Below are positions 1 through 11,081 of a DNA stretch of 64,000 bases, piece by piece. The notes under the pieces are model-generated. The model did no database searches, was not told where the DNA came from, and saw nothing but the letters and a program-made list of their open reading frames with translations. How positions within the stretch are numbered: position 1 is the first letter of the stretch; every line of letters starts with the position of its first letter. The position numbers and the translations under genes were made by a program. Source of the DNA: Artocarpus heterophyllus (Eukaryota > Streptophyta > Magnoliopsida > Rosales > Moraceae); the NCBI GenBank assembly GCA_025403435.1, contig CM046351.1, positions 1,337,796-1,401,795 of the forward strand, in the 5' to 3' direction.

Positions 1-470
1 GATGTTACTTGAATGCTTTTTTATGAAATGTTTATATGTTATGTTTATGGAAAACATTCTGAAAAATGTTTACGATAAATGTTTATGAATAACGTTTTCA
101 TGTTTTCAAGAAACGGTTTATGAACGACGTTTTAAGATAAACGTTCAAGAAATGTTTTAAGAGAAAGGTTTTACATTAAATGTTTATGAAAAACATTTCA
201 TGTTTGCAAGAAAAGGTTTACGAATGACGTTTTAAGAAAAACGTTGAAGAAATGTTTTACGAAAAACGTTTATGCAAAACGTTTCAGAAATGTTTTATGA
301 AAAACGTTTTCAGAAATGTTCTATGAAAGACGTTTATGAAGAACGTTTTTAGAAATGTTAAAGGAAAACGTTTATGGAAAATATTTTCATAAATGTTTAT
401 GGAAAACGTTCATGAAGAACGTTTCAAGAGAAAGGTTTTCATGAGAAAAGTTTTTAAAGCATGTTTAAAT
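1..470. repeat. Degenerate AACGTTT-type short tandem repeats
   Basis: The stretch is built almost entirely from variants of AAACGTTTATGAAAAACG and ATGTTTTCAAGAAACG, recurring every roughly 15-35 bases with many point changes. No open frame of note crosses it. It runs straight into the LTR-like sequence that follows, so it may be an internal repeat of that element. This is a direct reading of the pattern; the exact unit was not computed. Confidence 0.7.
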
Positions 471-1007
471 GCTCTGTGAGAATATGTTTGAACTTGCTGA
501 GCGAAAGCTCATTAAAAGTTTTTCATGCTGTAGGTAATGTATGGGTGACCAATAGGACCCGCTAGAAGAGCTGGGTGCTGCGGAGGACAGATGCGAAGAT
601 TTGGGTATGGATACCATCACTGTTTGCTTCCGCTACGTAAAGAAAATGTTTTCCATTGTTTAATGTTGTGTTTTCAAAGTTTAAAGAAAATAAGTTTTAT
701 GAATAGTATTAAAAGTTTTAAGATACAGTTTATAAACTGTTTTATGTAATTATAAAGTAAAGTTTTAAACTATGATTTAATAAGTGTTTCTTATTAAGTA
801 TTGAGAAACGATTTGAAATGATTTTAAGGTCAAGTGTTGAGCGATGTCTCCACTTGAATGCGACGGAGGTCGCGTCAGTTTTAAAGAACGTTTAAGGAAA
901 GAAAAAAAATTTTACTACAGTATTTTCTTACTAAGTAAGTAAGATTACTGTTTACGAAACGATGATTATGAAAGTAAAGTGACTGCCCGAAAAGGCGGGT
1001 CGTCACA
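471..1007 (+). mobile_element. Probable LTR remnant, 3-prime end near 1007
   Basis: The segment has a GC-richer core (about 535-650) and ends with GGCGGGTCGTCACA, the kind of terminus common in plant Gypsy-type LTRs. A short inverted repeat (GTGACTGCCCG against CGGGTCGTCAC) lies at 978-1006. No matching second LTR, primer site or coding remnant is present in the window, so the left end lies outside or has decayed. Assignment to Gypsy is an inference from terminal resemblance only. Confidence 0.4.
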
Positions 1008-3125
1008 AATTTCTTGCTTTTTGACTTCGGTTTTGTGAAATTGAAGTGTGCAAAATACTATTCGTCACCTTCTGTGCATAATGGAACATTCAATTTGGTC
1101 CAGAGTTGCCGAATTTGATGGGATTAGAGTTTTGCTACAACAACAGATGTTGACGCCTTCACTTTCCAACCAAGGACAGTGGTTTGTTGGAATCAACGTG
1201 GAGGTTTTGCATAGCATCAAATTCTAAGTCTAATGGTGTAAAAAATGGAGTTCTTTTGCTTGAAAGTCGGAGCTTTGTAGGCAACGGTATGATGGTGGCT
1301 TAAGTTTACAGTTCCGACAGCTATTTTTCGATGAGTTTTCATAGGAAAGACCGGTCTAATTTTGTTTTTCTTATATTTGTGAGTCCATAGAAACCAAAAA
1401 AAATCTCAATCGGATGCTGGACGAAAAAGTTATGAAGGTTGAAAGTTTGACGGTTTCGAAACTTTGACCAACGATTCCTGCGACTATGGTTTGAATCGTC
1501 GGCAGCAAAACATATCATTGGACTCGCTCGTTGAGAGCTTTACAACGGTATCAACCATGTTGAAAATAGACTCCGGATGGTCGTCGGTGATTTTGAACGA
1601 AGACTTTTTTCCCTCTCTCTATCTCTCTGCTTCTCCTTCTTCTGAAAGATGCGGCCTTGTAACAAGATTTTTACTTGGATTTCAAAATCAAAAGTTGACA
1701 TTGCCTCCCATTAAATTTTTTTTAATAAATTTTGAATGTAACAATATACATACCATGTTCTAGATCCATCTTTTAATTGTTCTCTTTTCTCAATAAACAA
1801 ATTGAAAAGAAAAAAAGTTGTTAATGCATGAAAAAGTTTAATAGGCGATGTGGAAATGTAGTTTAAACTATAAAATTACGACTCAAACTAATTTTATTAC
1901 AATGCTTTTTGTTATAAAATTTGAAATTCAAATTGATTTAGTTATGCATTCTCAAATGGCCTACAAATCTTGTTTCAAAAAAATAAATAAAGTTCCAAGT
2001 CTTAGGCCTTTGGATGAACTTATATGTTAGCTTGTTAGGTCCATCTGATGATGACCGACATATGCTATATATATATATTGTTCGCCATGTCAAATTCTTT
2101 ATACATTTTGTATCCAATATGACGAATCGCATGCATGTTTGACTTTCTTTAATAATATTGAATAGATGTTGAGCACATTATGGTAAAGTGCACAAATCTT
2201 AATATTAGCTTGGGGAATCAACTATAAGATGACCTCAAGAATCAAGAAAAACGATAAATAAACTTCAAAAGAAACATCATGACAATCCTTTTATGATATT
2301 GGATCCATAAAAACAGGATTGGCCTACAATTTGAATGACCATAGAGATAGAGGGAAACTGTCTATATATGAAGTCCAATTTAAAACACCATTCTCTTGAA
2401 TAGAACTTATCCATGTTATACATACTTCATAAAAAGAAGGTTGTAAAAATGGAGCAAAGTAAGAATGTTTTTATGGTTTTGTGGGGCTCATAAAGTGCAA
2501 TTTATACCGAAGTGAAATCAAATATAGACGACAATTTATCGTTGAAGAATACTACTTTTACAATCTTGAGATGAAGTACAATTTGACTTCCCTTGGTGAT
2601 ATTTTTAATAGAAATTCAGCTTTGTGCTAAAATGCCACAAAACTTCTAGTTGGAATTAGGGACGGGGTCAAAAGAATAAGTCTAGAAAGGTGAGGGTGTT
2701 AAATTATCAAACAAAAGGGTCGGATCAGTATTTGGCATGGCAAATATAGAATTTTATAATTTTAAAAGAGACAAACTATAAATTTCATCATATATAACAT
2801 GTGAAATTAAAAGAAAATATTGCAGCAGGGCTGCCGCCCACCTCAAACTATAGAAGAAGGAAACCTTGTGCAATACTTTTGTGGGGTTCATCGTGTAAAG
2901 CACACACTTTCAACTATAAATAGTGTAAAGCAGTATAAAGCTTTCATAAGCTATAGTGTGTAATTCTAACCTTACATTTTCAACTCTTCTCTTAAACATC
3001 GCATCTCAAAAACGCAATAATTAATTTATTTCATTTGACAAAATTGTCTATAGATGAGAATTTGTATATCCTTCAGGAAACTATCGAGAAGAATTAATAC
3101 TAGATTGATAAATTAGAATTTCCAA
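1008..3125. other. Intergenic AT-rich DNA, no gene recognised
   Basis: Short open frames here (for example 1464-1763) have no recognisable domain or splice context. Around 2885-2960 there is a block with the phrases TATAAATAGTGTAAAG and TAAAGCTTTCATAAGCTATAGT, which resemble the MITE core found elsewhere in the window. Confidence 0.6.
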
Positions 3126-5807
3126 TTAAGCTGATACAAAGACCTTGGTTTGCAACTGAAAAGCTTTGGTGAAGAAACCAGGCCAGCAAAGATAGGTAGA
3201 CAAGATGCTGCTAAGAGTAGACGCGCCAATAAGAAAGTTCATCACAATGATCTGAAGCTGAATAGCCTCTAAAGGAGAAGCTCCTCCCATTATGAGGCCG
3301 GTCATTGCACCGGGGAGCGAGATCAGTCCAACGGTTTTCGCGTTGTCGATCACCGGAGAAAGCGAAATCACCAAAGCCCTCTTCACTTGCTGAAGTGTGG
3401 CTTGCCTTGGAGTTGCCCCAAGGGCCAATGCTGTCTCCACCTAAACATGATCATGGCGACCAAAAATCCATAATTAACCACCTTTGTGACAAACCAAGTG
3501 ACAAAATAAGGACTGATTTTCAAAAAAATGTGCACAAACTTTTTTTTAGTTATGATGATTTATGTTATTATATTTAAGTGAAACATTTATGATTTTCTTG
3601 TCATAAAACTCTCCAAGAGAGAGAGAGAGAGTACATATTCGAATATTCGATTCTTTTACTCATCAAATAATTGATTTATGACTTAAAATTAATAAAAAAA
3701 AGTGATTGTGAGTGTTTTTCAGTGGGGTTCAATGTAAAATATATATATATATATAGTTAAAAAAGGTAAAAAATTGTAGATAATATTTTATTAAATAGAC
3801 GCATAAGTCTAAATTTCAATTATTAAGTAAATGGTTTTTTTTTTAAGTAGAGAAACAACAATATATTTGAGTTATAGAGTATAGTTATAATTTTCTTATA
3901 AAATAATTTAAATTTTCTTTAAAAAAATTAAAAGTAAAAGTAAAGACTCCACTTAAAGATAAATTTGGCTACCCCGCTCTATGAAACGGACATTCACGGC
4001 AGTTTCTGAAAAATAGTGTTTGGTGATCAGTCTTAGTGGAAAAAGTAAAACCTTACCAGATTCATTTGTGTTCTTATATCATCTCTAAGTCTCTTCATCG
4101 TCACCCCGGTTACGGTCATTGCATTTCCGACCATCATTCCGGCGACAGGGATGATGTAGCGGGGAGTGAAAGGGAACACTTCCATCACGACGAGGAGCAA
4201 CATGGTGACCGAGGTTCCGGCAAGAATAGAAACTCCGGCGACGTACTTCCCCCGAGGAACATGTTTAGCTCGTTGACCGGCAGTGTAACCGGCAACGGAG
4301 ACCTACAAGGCCAACAATGTGCTCACTATAGTTATAGTATGAGACAAACTTAAAGTGAAAAGGGTCTTCATAATGAGCTAATTTGTGTAAACACATGATA
4401 CATCAATTTGGAAAGAATTTATGTTTTCAAAAAAAAAAATAAAAAATTTTGAAGTAGCTTAGAGAAATAGAAGGAACATCTATCACATGCGTAAAATCCG
4501 AGAAAATACTAAATGAATATTCTACCATAGTCAGTATTCAAGAATCCACAAATAAAATTTTAATGAATTTGAAAGAAATTGTATTTGTTTTATGAATTGG
4601 AGGTTAATTTTGACATATGACATAAATTCTTGTGGGGAATGATAAAGTTTCTAGGCAATATCAACATATCAAAGAATTTGAGTTTTGTAGCAACAATTTC
4701 TCACCACAAAACTCAAAGGGCACTTTCTGAACAGAGAATATTATTGCGTATGTCTCAAGAACTAACTAAAAAAATAAGTTAAAATTAATTAGAAATTTAG
4801 ATGAGCTTTGTTTTCTATTCAAGAAGAGACAGATCCGCAAGCTTTGAAGCTTTAACTTTGTCACATTTTTTCTCTTTTACCAAATTTCTCATACGCCAAA
4901 CAAAGATAATTAAGTCGACACCGCTTATTTCCCCTAAACTTCTGGTGATTTGGATTTTCACTTCTAATTTTTTCTTGACAATTTAACCATTGAATTTATA
5001 AAATAGTAACAATTAATTTAATTCTTAATGTAGGTTAAATTTCGAATAAAATGGCAAAATACTTTAGTAACTGCAACCCATATTTCTCGTCATTTGATAT
5101 TTTAATTCAACCCTTAAATAATAAATAATAATTATTAGTATAGTTTTTAACTCTAGTCTCCAAAATAGACTCAAATTCTTTCATATTTAATTACCACGGA
5201 CAATTTTTTTTTCTTGCTCAAAGCATTGACAATTGAAGTTAATTATTATACCGTGTAGAATTTTAGATTAGAGACTAAATCCTAAAAAAAAACCCTAAAT
5301 CACGAAAAAGTCAGCTGTGTAAAAATTTACCGAAAAAATAACCTCTTGATAGGACTATGTATTTCAAGCGGAAATCTCTAGTAAAAATACGATTTTGATC
5401 AGATTTAACGGTTAGAAATGTATTGTATTGGTATGTCTCTACTGGAGAAAAACCTTTAATTAAAAAAAAAAAAACTAAGAACTGCCCAGAATAACAGAAA
5501 ACCAAAGGAGAAAGATGAAAGAGAGACAAACCATGAAAAGATAAGCGAGAAGGATCCAAGCGACATTGCGTTGCGTGAAAATGAACTGAAGAACAAACCC
5601 AATAACAGTGAGCTGAAGAAACGACCTGAATATGGCGTAAACCATTTCCCCTTCCAACCCCAGCTTCTGAAAAAACGACAACGCCACCGCCATCAGAACC
5701 ACCACCGTCGCCGCCGCCGGCTTCGCCATCCCCTTCAGAAACTCCACCAAAAACGACAAGTCCCCAACGGTCATCATCATTTGGTTTTGTGTCGTTTCTA
5801 ATTCCAT
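3126..5807 (-). CDS. ALS3: ALS3/STAR2-like UPF0014 (FetB-type) membrane protein
   Basis: Three exons read right to left: 5807-5532, 4302-4057 and 3440-3126, joined by GT-AG introns of 1229 and 616 bp, giving 278 aa, close to the family length. The protein is almost all hydrophobic segments with the family phrases [60 protein letters not shown] and [16 protein letters not shown]. In Arabidopsis and rice the homologue is the membrane half of a bacterial-type ABC transporter, pairing with the ATP-binding STAR1, and is needed for aluminium tolerance; UDP-glucose has been proposed as substrate for the rice complex. The start at 5807 is the first ATG giving a complete N-terminus; exon phases are all 0. 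No damage is visible. Identification is firm; substrate is inherited from the literature. Confidence 0.93.
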
Positions 5808-6707
5808 CGTATAATTGAAAGGTGATAAATATTTATTGATTAGTGAACGTGAAAGATATATTAAGATTTTTCGGTTTTGGAAGTAGAAAGAGCCTCCCTT
5901 TGAGAAATGAACTATCTCGTGTAGTCAGCAACTTTTTGTTTTTTTTTTTTTTTGGGTGTGTGGAGAGAAAATAAAATTCTTTGGAATTAAGCAGTTGCTT
6001 TTTAAAAATAATTTTTTTTGGAAACCCACATGTCGTACGTACGAAAGATACGAATGCCGTTTTGTATGATGAGTCATATGCCGAAATACTTTTTTTGCGC
6101 TTCACGCGCACTCATTGCTATTTTGGGGTCAACGGCAGAAAGTGGGGCCCACTTGCGTGGAGATGACCTGGATGATTGTGATTTGGGCCCCACCTTTCCT
6201 GTTTAGGTGAACTTGCTACTCTTGCTCTCAGAACAAGGCAATCTTCGTTTTCGTCAATAAATCTAGTTTTTTGCCAAGTTTATTACAACAAGCAAATGAG
6301 ATAAAATTGGGAATATTTAAGGTCATTTGTAAATAGATTTAAATTAGTAATTTAATTTAAGTTGTATAATTTATATTATGATTTAAATTATTATCTGAAT
6401 TAACATTAAGATGTGCATTTATGTTTTAATCTAAAAATAGAATAAAATTAAAATTTGTGTTTGGAGATGTATGAAAATAGTTTTTAATTTATTAATAAAT
6501 CTAATAAAATCTTAATGTTAACGGTCCTAAAAAATATGCAGTATTTATCTTAATTTATTTCTCTCTTCACTAGAAACACACTGAAAAGAGAATCATATCA
6601 ATTGGATATCAAATTAAGAAATTATGATTTTTTTTCTTAAATATAGGAGAGAGAATTTTAGCTTTTATTGTAGCAAATCTAAGTGTCAAAAGTTTAGAGG
6701 GTTAGAA

Positions 6708-6893
6708 GGCCATGTTTGTTTTGCGTATTCTTTAGACTCAATGGACTTAAATTTGGATTCGAGTATCAAGAATCCTTCTTGATATTCATTTGATTCGGAT
6801 TTTGGGAAAAAAAATACGTATACAAAGGATTCTTAATACTCAAATCCAAATTTGAATCCATTGAGTTCAAAAAATACACAAAACAAATATGCC
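6708..6893. mobile_element. MITE with long imperfect terminal inverted repeats
   Basis: The two ends are inverted copies: GCCATGTTTGTTTTGCGTAT at the left matches the complement of the right end ATACACAAAACAAATATGCC, and the match continues inward through GACTCAATGGA and AAATTTGGATT. At 186 bp with no coding capacity it is a typical non-autonomous DNA transposon. No clear target-site duplication was found. Confidence 0.75.
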
Positions 6894-8020
6894 GTAAGGA
6901 CTATATTTTACATCACCAATAGATAGTACTATTGTAGTGTTTTTTAAAGATTTGATATATATGATTAAAATCAGAATCACTTATATATAAAAAGGCAGTC
7001 ATTTCTTGAATTTGAACCTTATAAAACTTGCATTTTGTTTCTTCAAAATTATATTTTGACTCTTTTAAAATTTTATATTTTTTCTTTATCCCACTTCATT
7101 AGGTCAAACATATAATTGCCTCTGATTTATTTTCTAGCTCCACCTTTGTATATAATTATAAACAGTTTTATACTATACGTTGTAAATTTTTAACATACAT
7201 ACTCAAAAATTAGATTGTTAAAAATTAATCTAACGTGCAAATTAACACTTAAAATTTTTCATCTATTCTCATAATGATAACATATATGATACTATGAATT
7301 TTGAATCTTATGAAATAAGTTAATGAATGTCTTGTATACGGGTAAAAAGGAGATAAGGTTAGATTTGCACGAGTTATGACGTCTGTAAATGAAATACAAC
7401 TAAAAAAAAGAAAAAGAAAAAGAAGATGACTTTTCACATGCAGGTACTTATTTAAATATTACAGGATTATCATTTAATAAAATTACCCTTTGGAATATTC
7501 ATACTCTTTGTCATGGTCGTACGGATGAACATGTCCACAGTGCACTAATCTAAATCTAAATGTGTCTATAAAATAACGCACTTAATTATCTCTACCACTG
7601 TTCCCATATGAGCTGTAGATTTGCCCTGCTTTCTATTTGGAGTTTATTAACAAACATAAAGAAAGATTCTTTGAAACGGTCACTAACTTACAAAAATCTC
7701 ATGAAAAAGCAAATCTTATATGGTAACATTTGAGTTATTATTTTATACAAATCTACTCCTTAAGGGAAGGACAGAATTTTAAACAAAGCAAATCAGGATT
7801 TATTACTATTATTATTACCAAAAGAGCTTAATTTTAGGTCCAATTTCGACACGTGTCCCAACCTTTATTGTCGCCAAGCATAGAAAACGACATGCAATAA
7901 TTCATAATCTTGGAAGTACTTGTGTACTTGGGCAGGCTTTAACTAGCCCGAGCTTTTCTTGCCGCAGGGGAAGGACTTCTAATAATCAGTAGATTTCAGG
8001 CTTTATCTCACTTTAACATC

Positions 8021-8084
8021 AAATAATAAATAAATAAATAAATAAATACACAAATAAATAGTAAATAAATGAATAAATAAATAA
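8021..8084. repeat. (TAAA)n microsatellite
   Basis: Imperfect run of TAAA/AAAT units, directly visible. Confidence 0.9.
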
Positions 8085-8190
8085 GATTGCACCTAATTGA
8101 CCAGCTTCAATCGCCCTTCGTACTTCTGTTCTTGCAAACGCACCACCCCCAGCAAGAACATGAAGATATACTATGTAATTGAGAAATTAA

Positions 8191-8308
8191 GGCCGTTTGT
8201 TTAGCCATTTGAATCACGGTTTACATTATTTTGTTATAGTATTTTCTCTCATAAAAAGTTAAATTTTCATTCAAATACTCTGCTCAAATACTCGAATCAA
8301 ACGGGCCC
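8191..8308. mobile_element. Tourist-like MITE, 118 bp, TAA target duplication
   Basis: The left end GGCCGTTTGTTT and right end AAACGGGCCC form an imperfect inverted repeat, flanked on both sides by TAA (8188-8190 and 8309-8311). Size, ends and trinucleotide duplication fit PIF/Harbinger-derived MITEs. No coding capacity. Confidence 0.65.
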
Positions 8309-9106
8309 TAAATATTTTAAACTTTGAGATGAAATATTTTTTTAAAGAGCTGGTATTTAAATATATAACTTATCTAGAAATTATAAGCTTATATAAAACC
8401 GCAGCCAATAAATAACTAGACTTCAGAAGCAATACTCTAACTTAATTAATAAATTCGAACTCTTAGTCCACCTAATCAGATAAAAACCTTAATTTTTTAG
8501 CTCCCATTGATTATGGGCCGTAATGCGGGCCACAAGGTATAACTCAAGCACTTAAGTAGATGTTGGTTACTATCAATGGTAGAGGCATGTTAGCAAGGAG
8601 ATTCAACTTAAAATCTTGTCAACTAACAGGTTAGATATTCGAGTATGCCATATCGTATAGACTATGTAATGATAGATCTATTGAATCTTGTAATCGAAGA
8701 AAGACCTAGCGGCGAGATCCTTGTCAATTCATTTGTAGTATCAATAGATTTTTAAAATAGCACTAATTTAGAGGCGTGAAGATATTATTGTTATATTTTT
8801 ATTTGAGCAAAACAAGTGGGTCTTGGAATTTTGAATTTTGAGGCATGATAAAAGTGTCCAGCAACTTTTGTGGCCAAGTTGAAGGAACAACGTTTAATTC
8901 TGGCATAATTTGACAAGAATACAAGATATCTATTAGAGACGTGGCCTTATTTGAGTGGATGATATTCTAGGGAAAAAGATTAATTTGGGGTAGATCCTTG
9001 TCCATTTATAGTGGATGATAACGTAGGTGCCTTCTCGTGGTAGGCAATTCCATTGGCATAAAAAGCAGAAAGAACAAGAATAAGACATCTCATCTCTCTC
9101 ATAACT

Positions 9107-9622
9107 GGTCACAGAGTCCTGTCTGGTTTTCAATTTTACCACCACAGAAACATATCCACCATATATGCCATTATTAAATGTTTGCTTGCATAAAAAATTG
9201 TATAGCAGCCCATTGATTTTGTTCCTTCTTTGTCCCAATGCCTGTCTTTTTAGTAGGTTTTGTAATTTGTATCGTGTTTGTATCAATGTCAACATAAATT
9301 TCCAGGTCAAAATTGTATCAATCTACATGTCATCTGTTTATTGAAAAAGCTACCAAAATCCGTATCGTGACAACTAATATAAACAATATGCATTGCATGT
9401 TGCTCTACTCATTGCACACACTTATTAATAATTTATTTTGTGAATTTAGGCGATAAGTATTGCATATAAGTTAGGCCAGAGTCTTGTCTACTTCTCAATA
9501 ACCATCAAAGAAACATATCTACCATGTATGCCATCATCAAATGTTTGCTTGCTTGCATATGAAGTTGTCAAGTAGTCCACCAATTGGGTTCCTTTTTTGT
9601 CTCCATAATTGTCTTCTTAGTA
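9107..9622. repeat. Duplicated ~150-bp block, offset 366 bp
   Basis: The block beginning at 9107 (GGTCACAGAGTCCTGTCT) recurs, diverged, at 9473 (GGCCAGAGTCTTGTCT). Both continue through GAAACATATC-ACCAT-TATGCCAT and AAATGTTTGCTTGC to a shared GTTCCTT-TTTGTC segment. No function is apparent. Confidence 0.75.
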
Positions 9623-11081
9623 CAAAAATTTCCAACTTTTTACGTTTATTACTTTGAATATAGCGAAAACAAAAGTGTTTTATTACTATGGGTGAATAAA
9701 TTTTCTAAGTTGCAAAATAAACTATGGTCGGTTTTTTTAGATTTCCTCTACAGACCGGTTGGAATCTAGTACTTTGGTATTGGGTAACACCAGAGATACC
9801 AAATTATTTATCATTAATTTTACTAAATAACATGATAAATTGTTTATCATTAGTTGTTTAACTGGTAAAACATAACCTTTTCTAAACAGAGTAACTAATT
9901 AAAAAACGACAATGTTTATATACTAAGTACAAAAAAATAGATTACTTTGATCATAGGACAAAAATGTGTCCCGTGAAAAAAGAAATTAGGGTTTTTAGTA
10001 CTTAGTGGTTAATTTGAGTCTGCAAGGCGAGTTAATATACAAAGCTAGACTGGTCTGAGTATATACCTCTTTTTAAAGAGAAATTAAGCTTAGTTTACAT
10101 AAAATTAGCAAATGGATAACTAGATTAAAAAAGTTACAGGGATACCACTTGAAAAGCTTTATTCAAAAATGCTTTTAAATAATTTTAATTTCGAAAATAA
10201 TTTCAGAAGGATCCCACATAAATTTGAAATGACCGTGTACGACTTTGAAATGTGATCTCTCACGATTACAAAACAACACTGTGCAGTCATAGTCGTTTAG
10301 TGTAAAAATAATATATATACATATATATATATATATGTATTATGTTCCCTTGATTGATTGTTTTTTTTTTTTTAAATCAAAACAAAAGGACGATAATTGG
10401 TGTCACCCGACCCCTCATCTTTTTTGCGGTCTCGGTGTCGCCGCTTTAGAAGTCCAAGGACCCACACCAACAAAACAAAAAAGACCTCAAGTATCAAACC
10501 CTAGAATCATCATAAGAGATAAAGGAAAGACATTTTTGTCACTATTGTAAAATATATATAGATATATGTATATGTATATACGCACTTGTTTTGAATACTT
10601 AGGTTTTTTATTATTAACCTTTTAATAAAAGGTATGTTTTAATAACAATTAATAATGTGGTGTGATTAGAATTTACACTCATTAATTACCATAATTTTTT
10701 TGGTCAATTATCAATTTAATTACAAACATGAAATTTATATCAAATGACTAATAATAACGGTTTCTATTGGACAAGTAACCATTCAAAGCATACCTTATAT
10801 ATTATTAATTTTACTTTATAAAATAATTGTTTTAGCCAACTTCTTGTCTAGAAACAGAGCCTAATAAAGGATGAAATGTAAAGGAGTCACCCTAAGGGGT
10901 CCATTTTCAAATTTGAAAGAACAAAGAGGTTACTCTTGAAAATTTCAACTTCTAAAACGACAACCACCATTGCTACGTAGATAGTACTACATTGGTCACT
11001 CCCTCACCCTCACACGGGTCACCTCACGCTCACGTAGCACTGGCAGCAAAAACCAACCCCAAAAACCTTTAAGCTCCAAAA

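Larger units (their letters stand above)
5808..11081. other. Intergenic region with MITEs and simple repeats
   Basis: About 5.3 kb lies between the divergent starts of the ALS3-like gene and the RRM-like gene. Apart from the two MITEs, the TAAA repeat and the duplicated block listed separately, it holds AT-rich DNA with short, featureless open frames. The last 150 bases before 11082 are more GC-rich and are the likely promoter and leader of the downstream gene. Confidence 0.6.
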
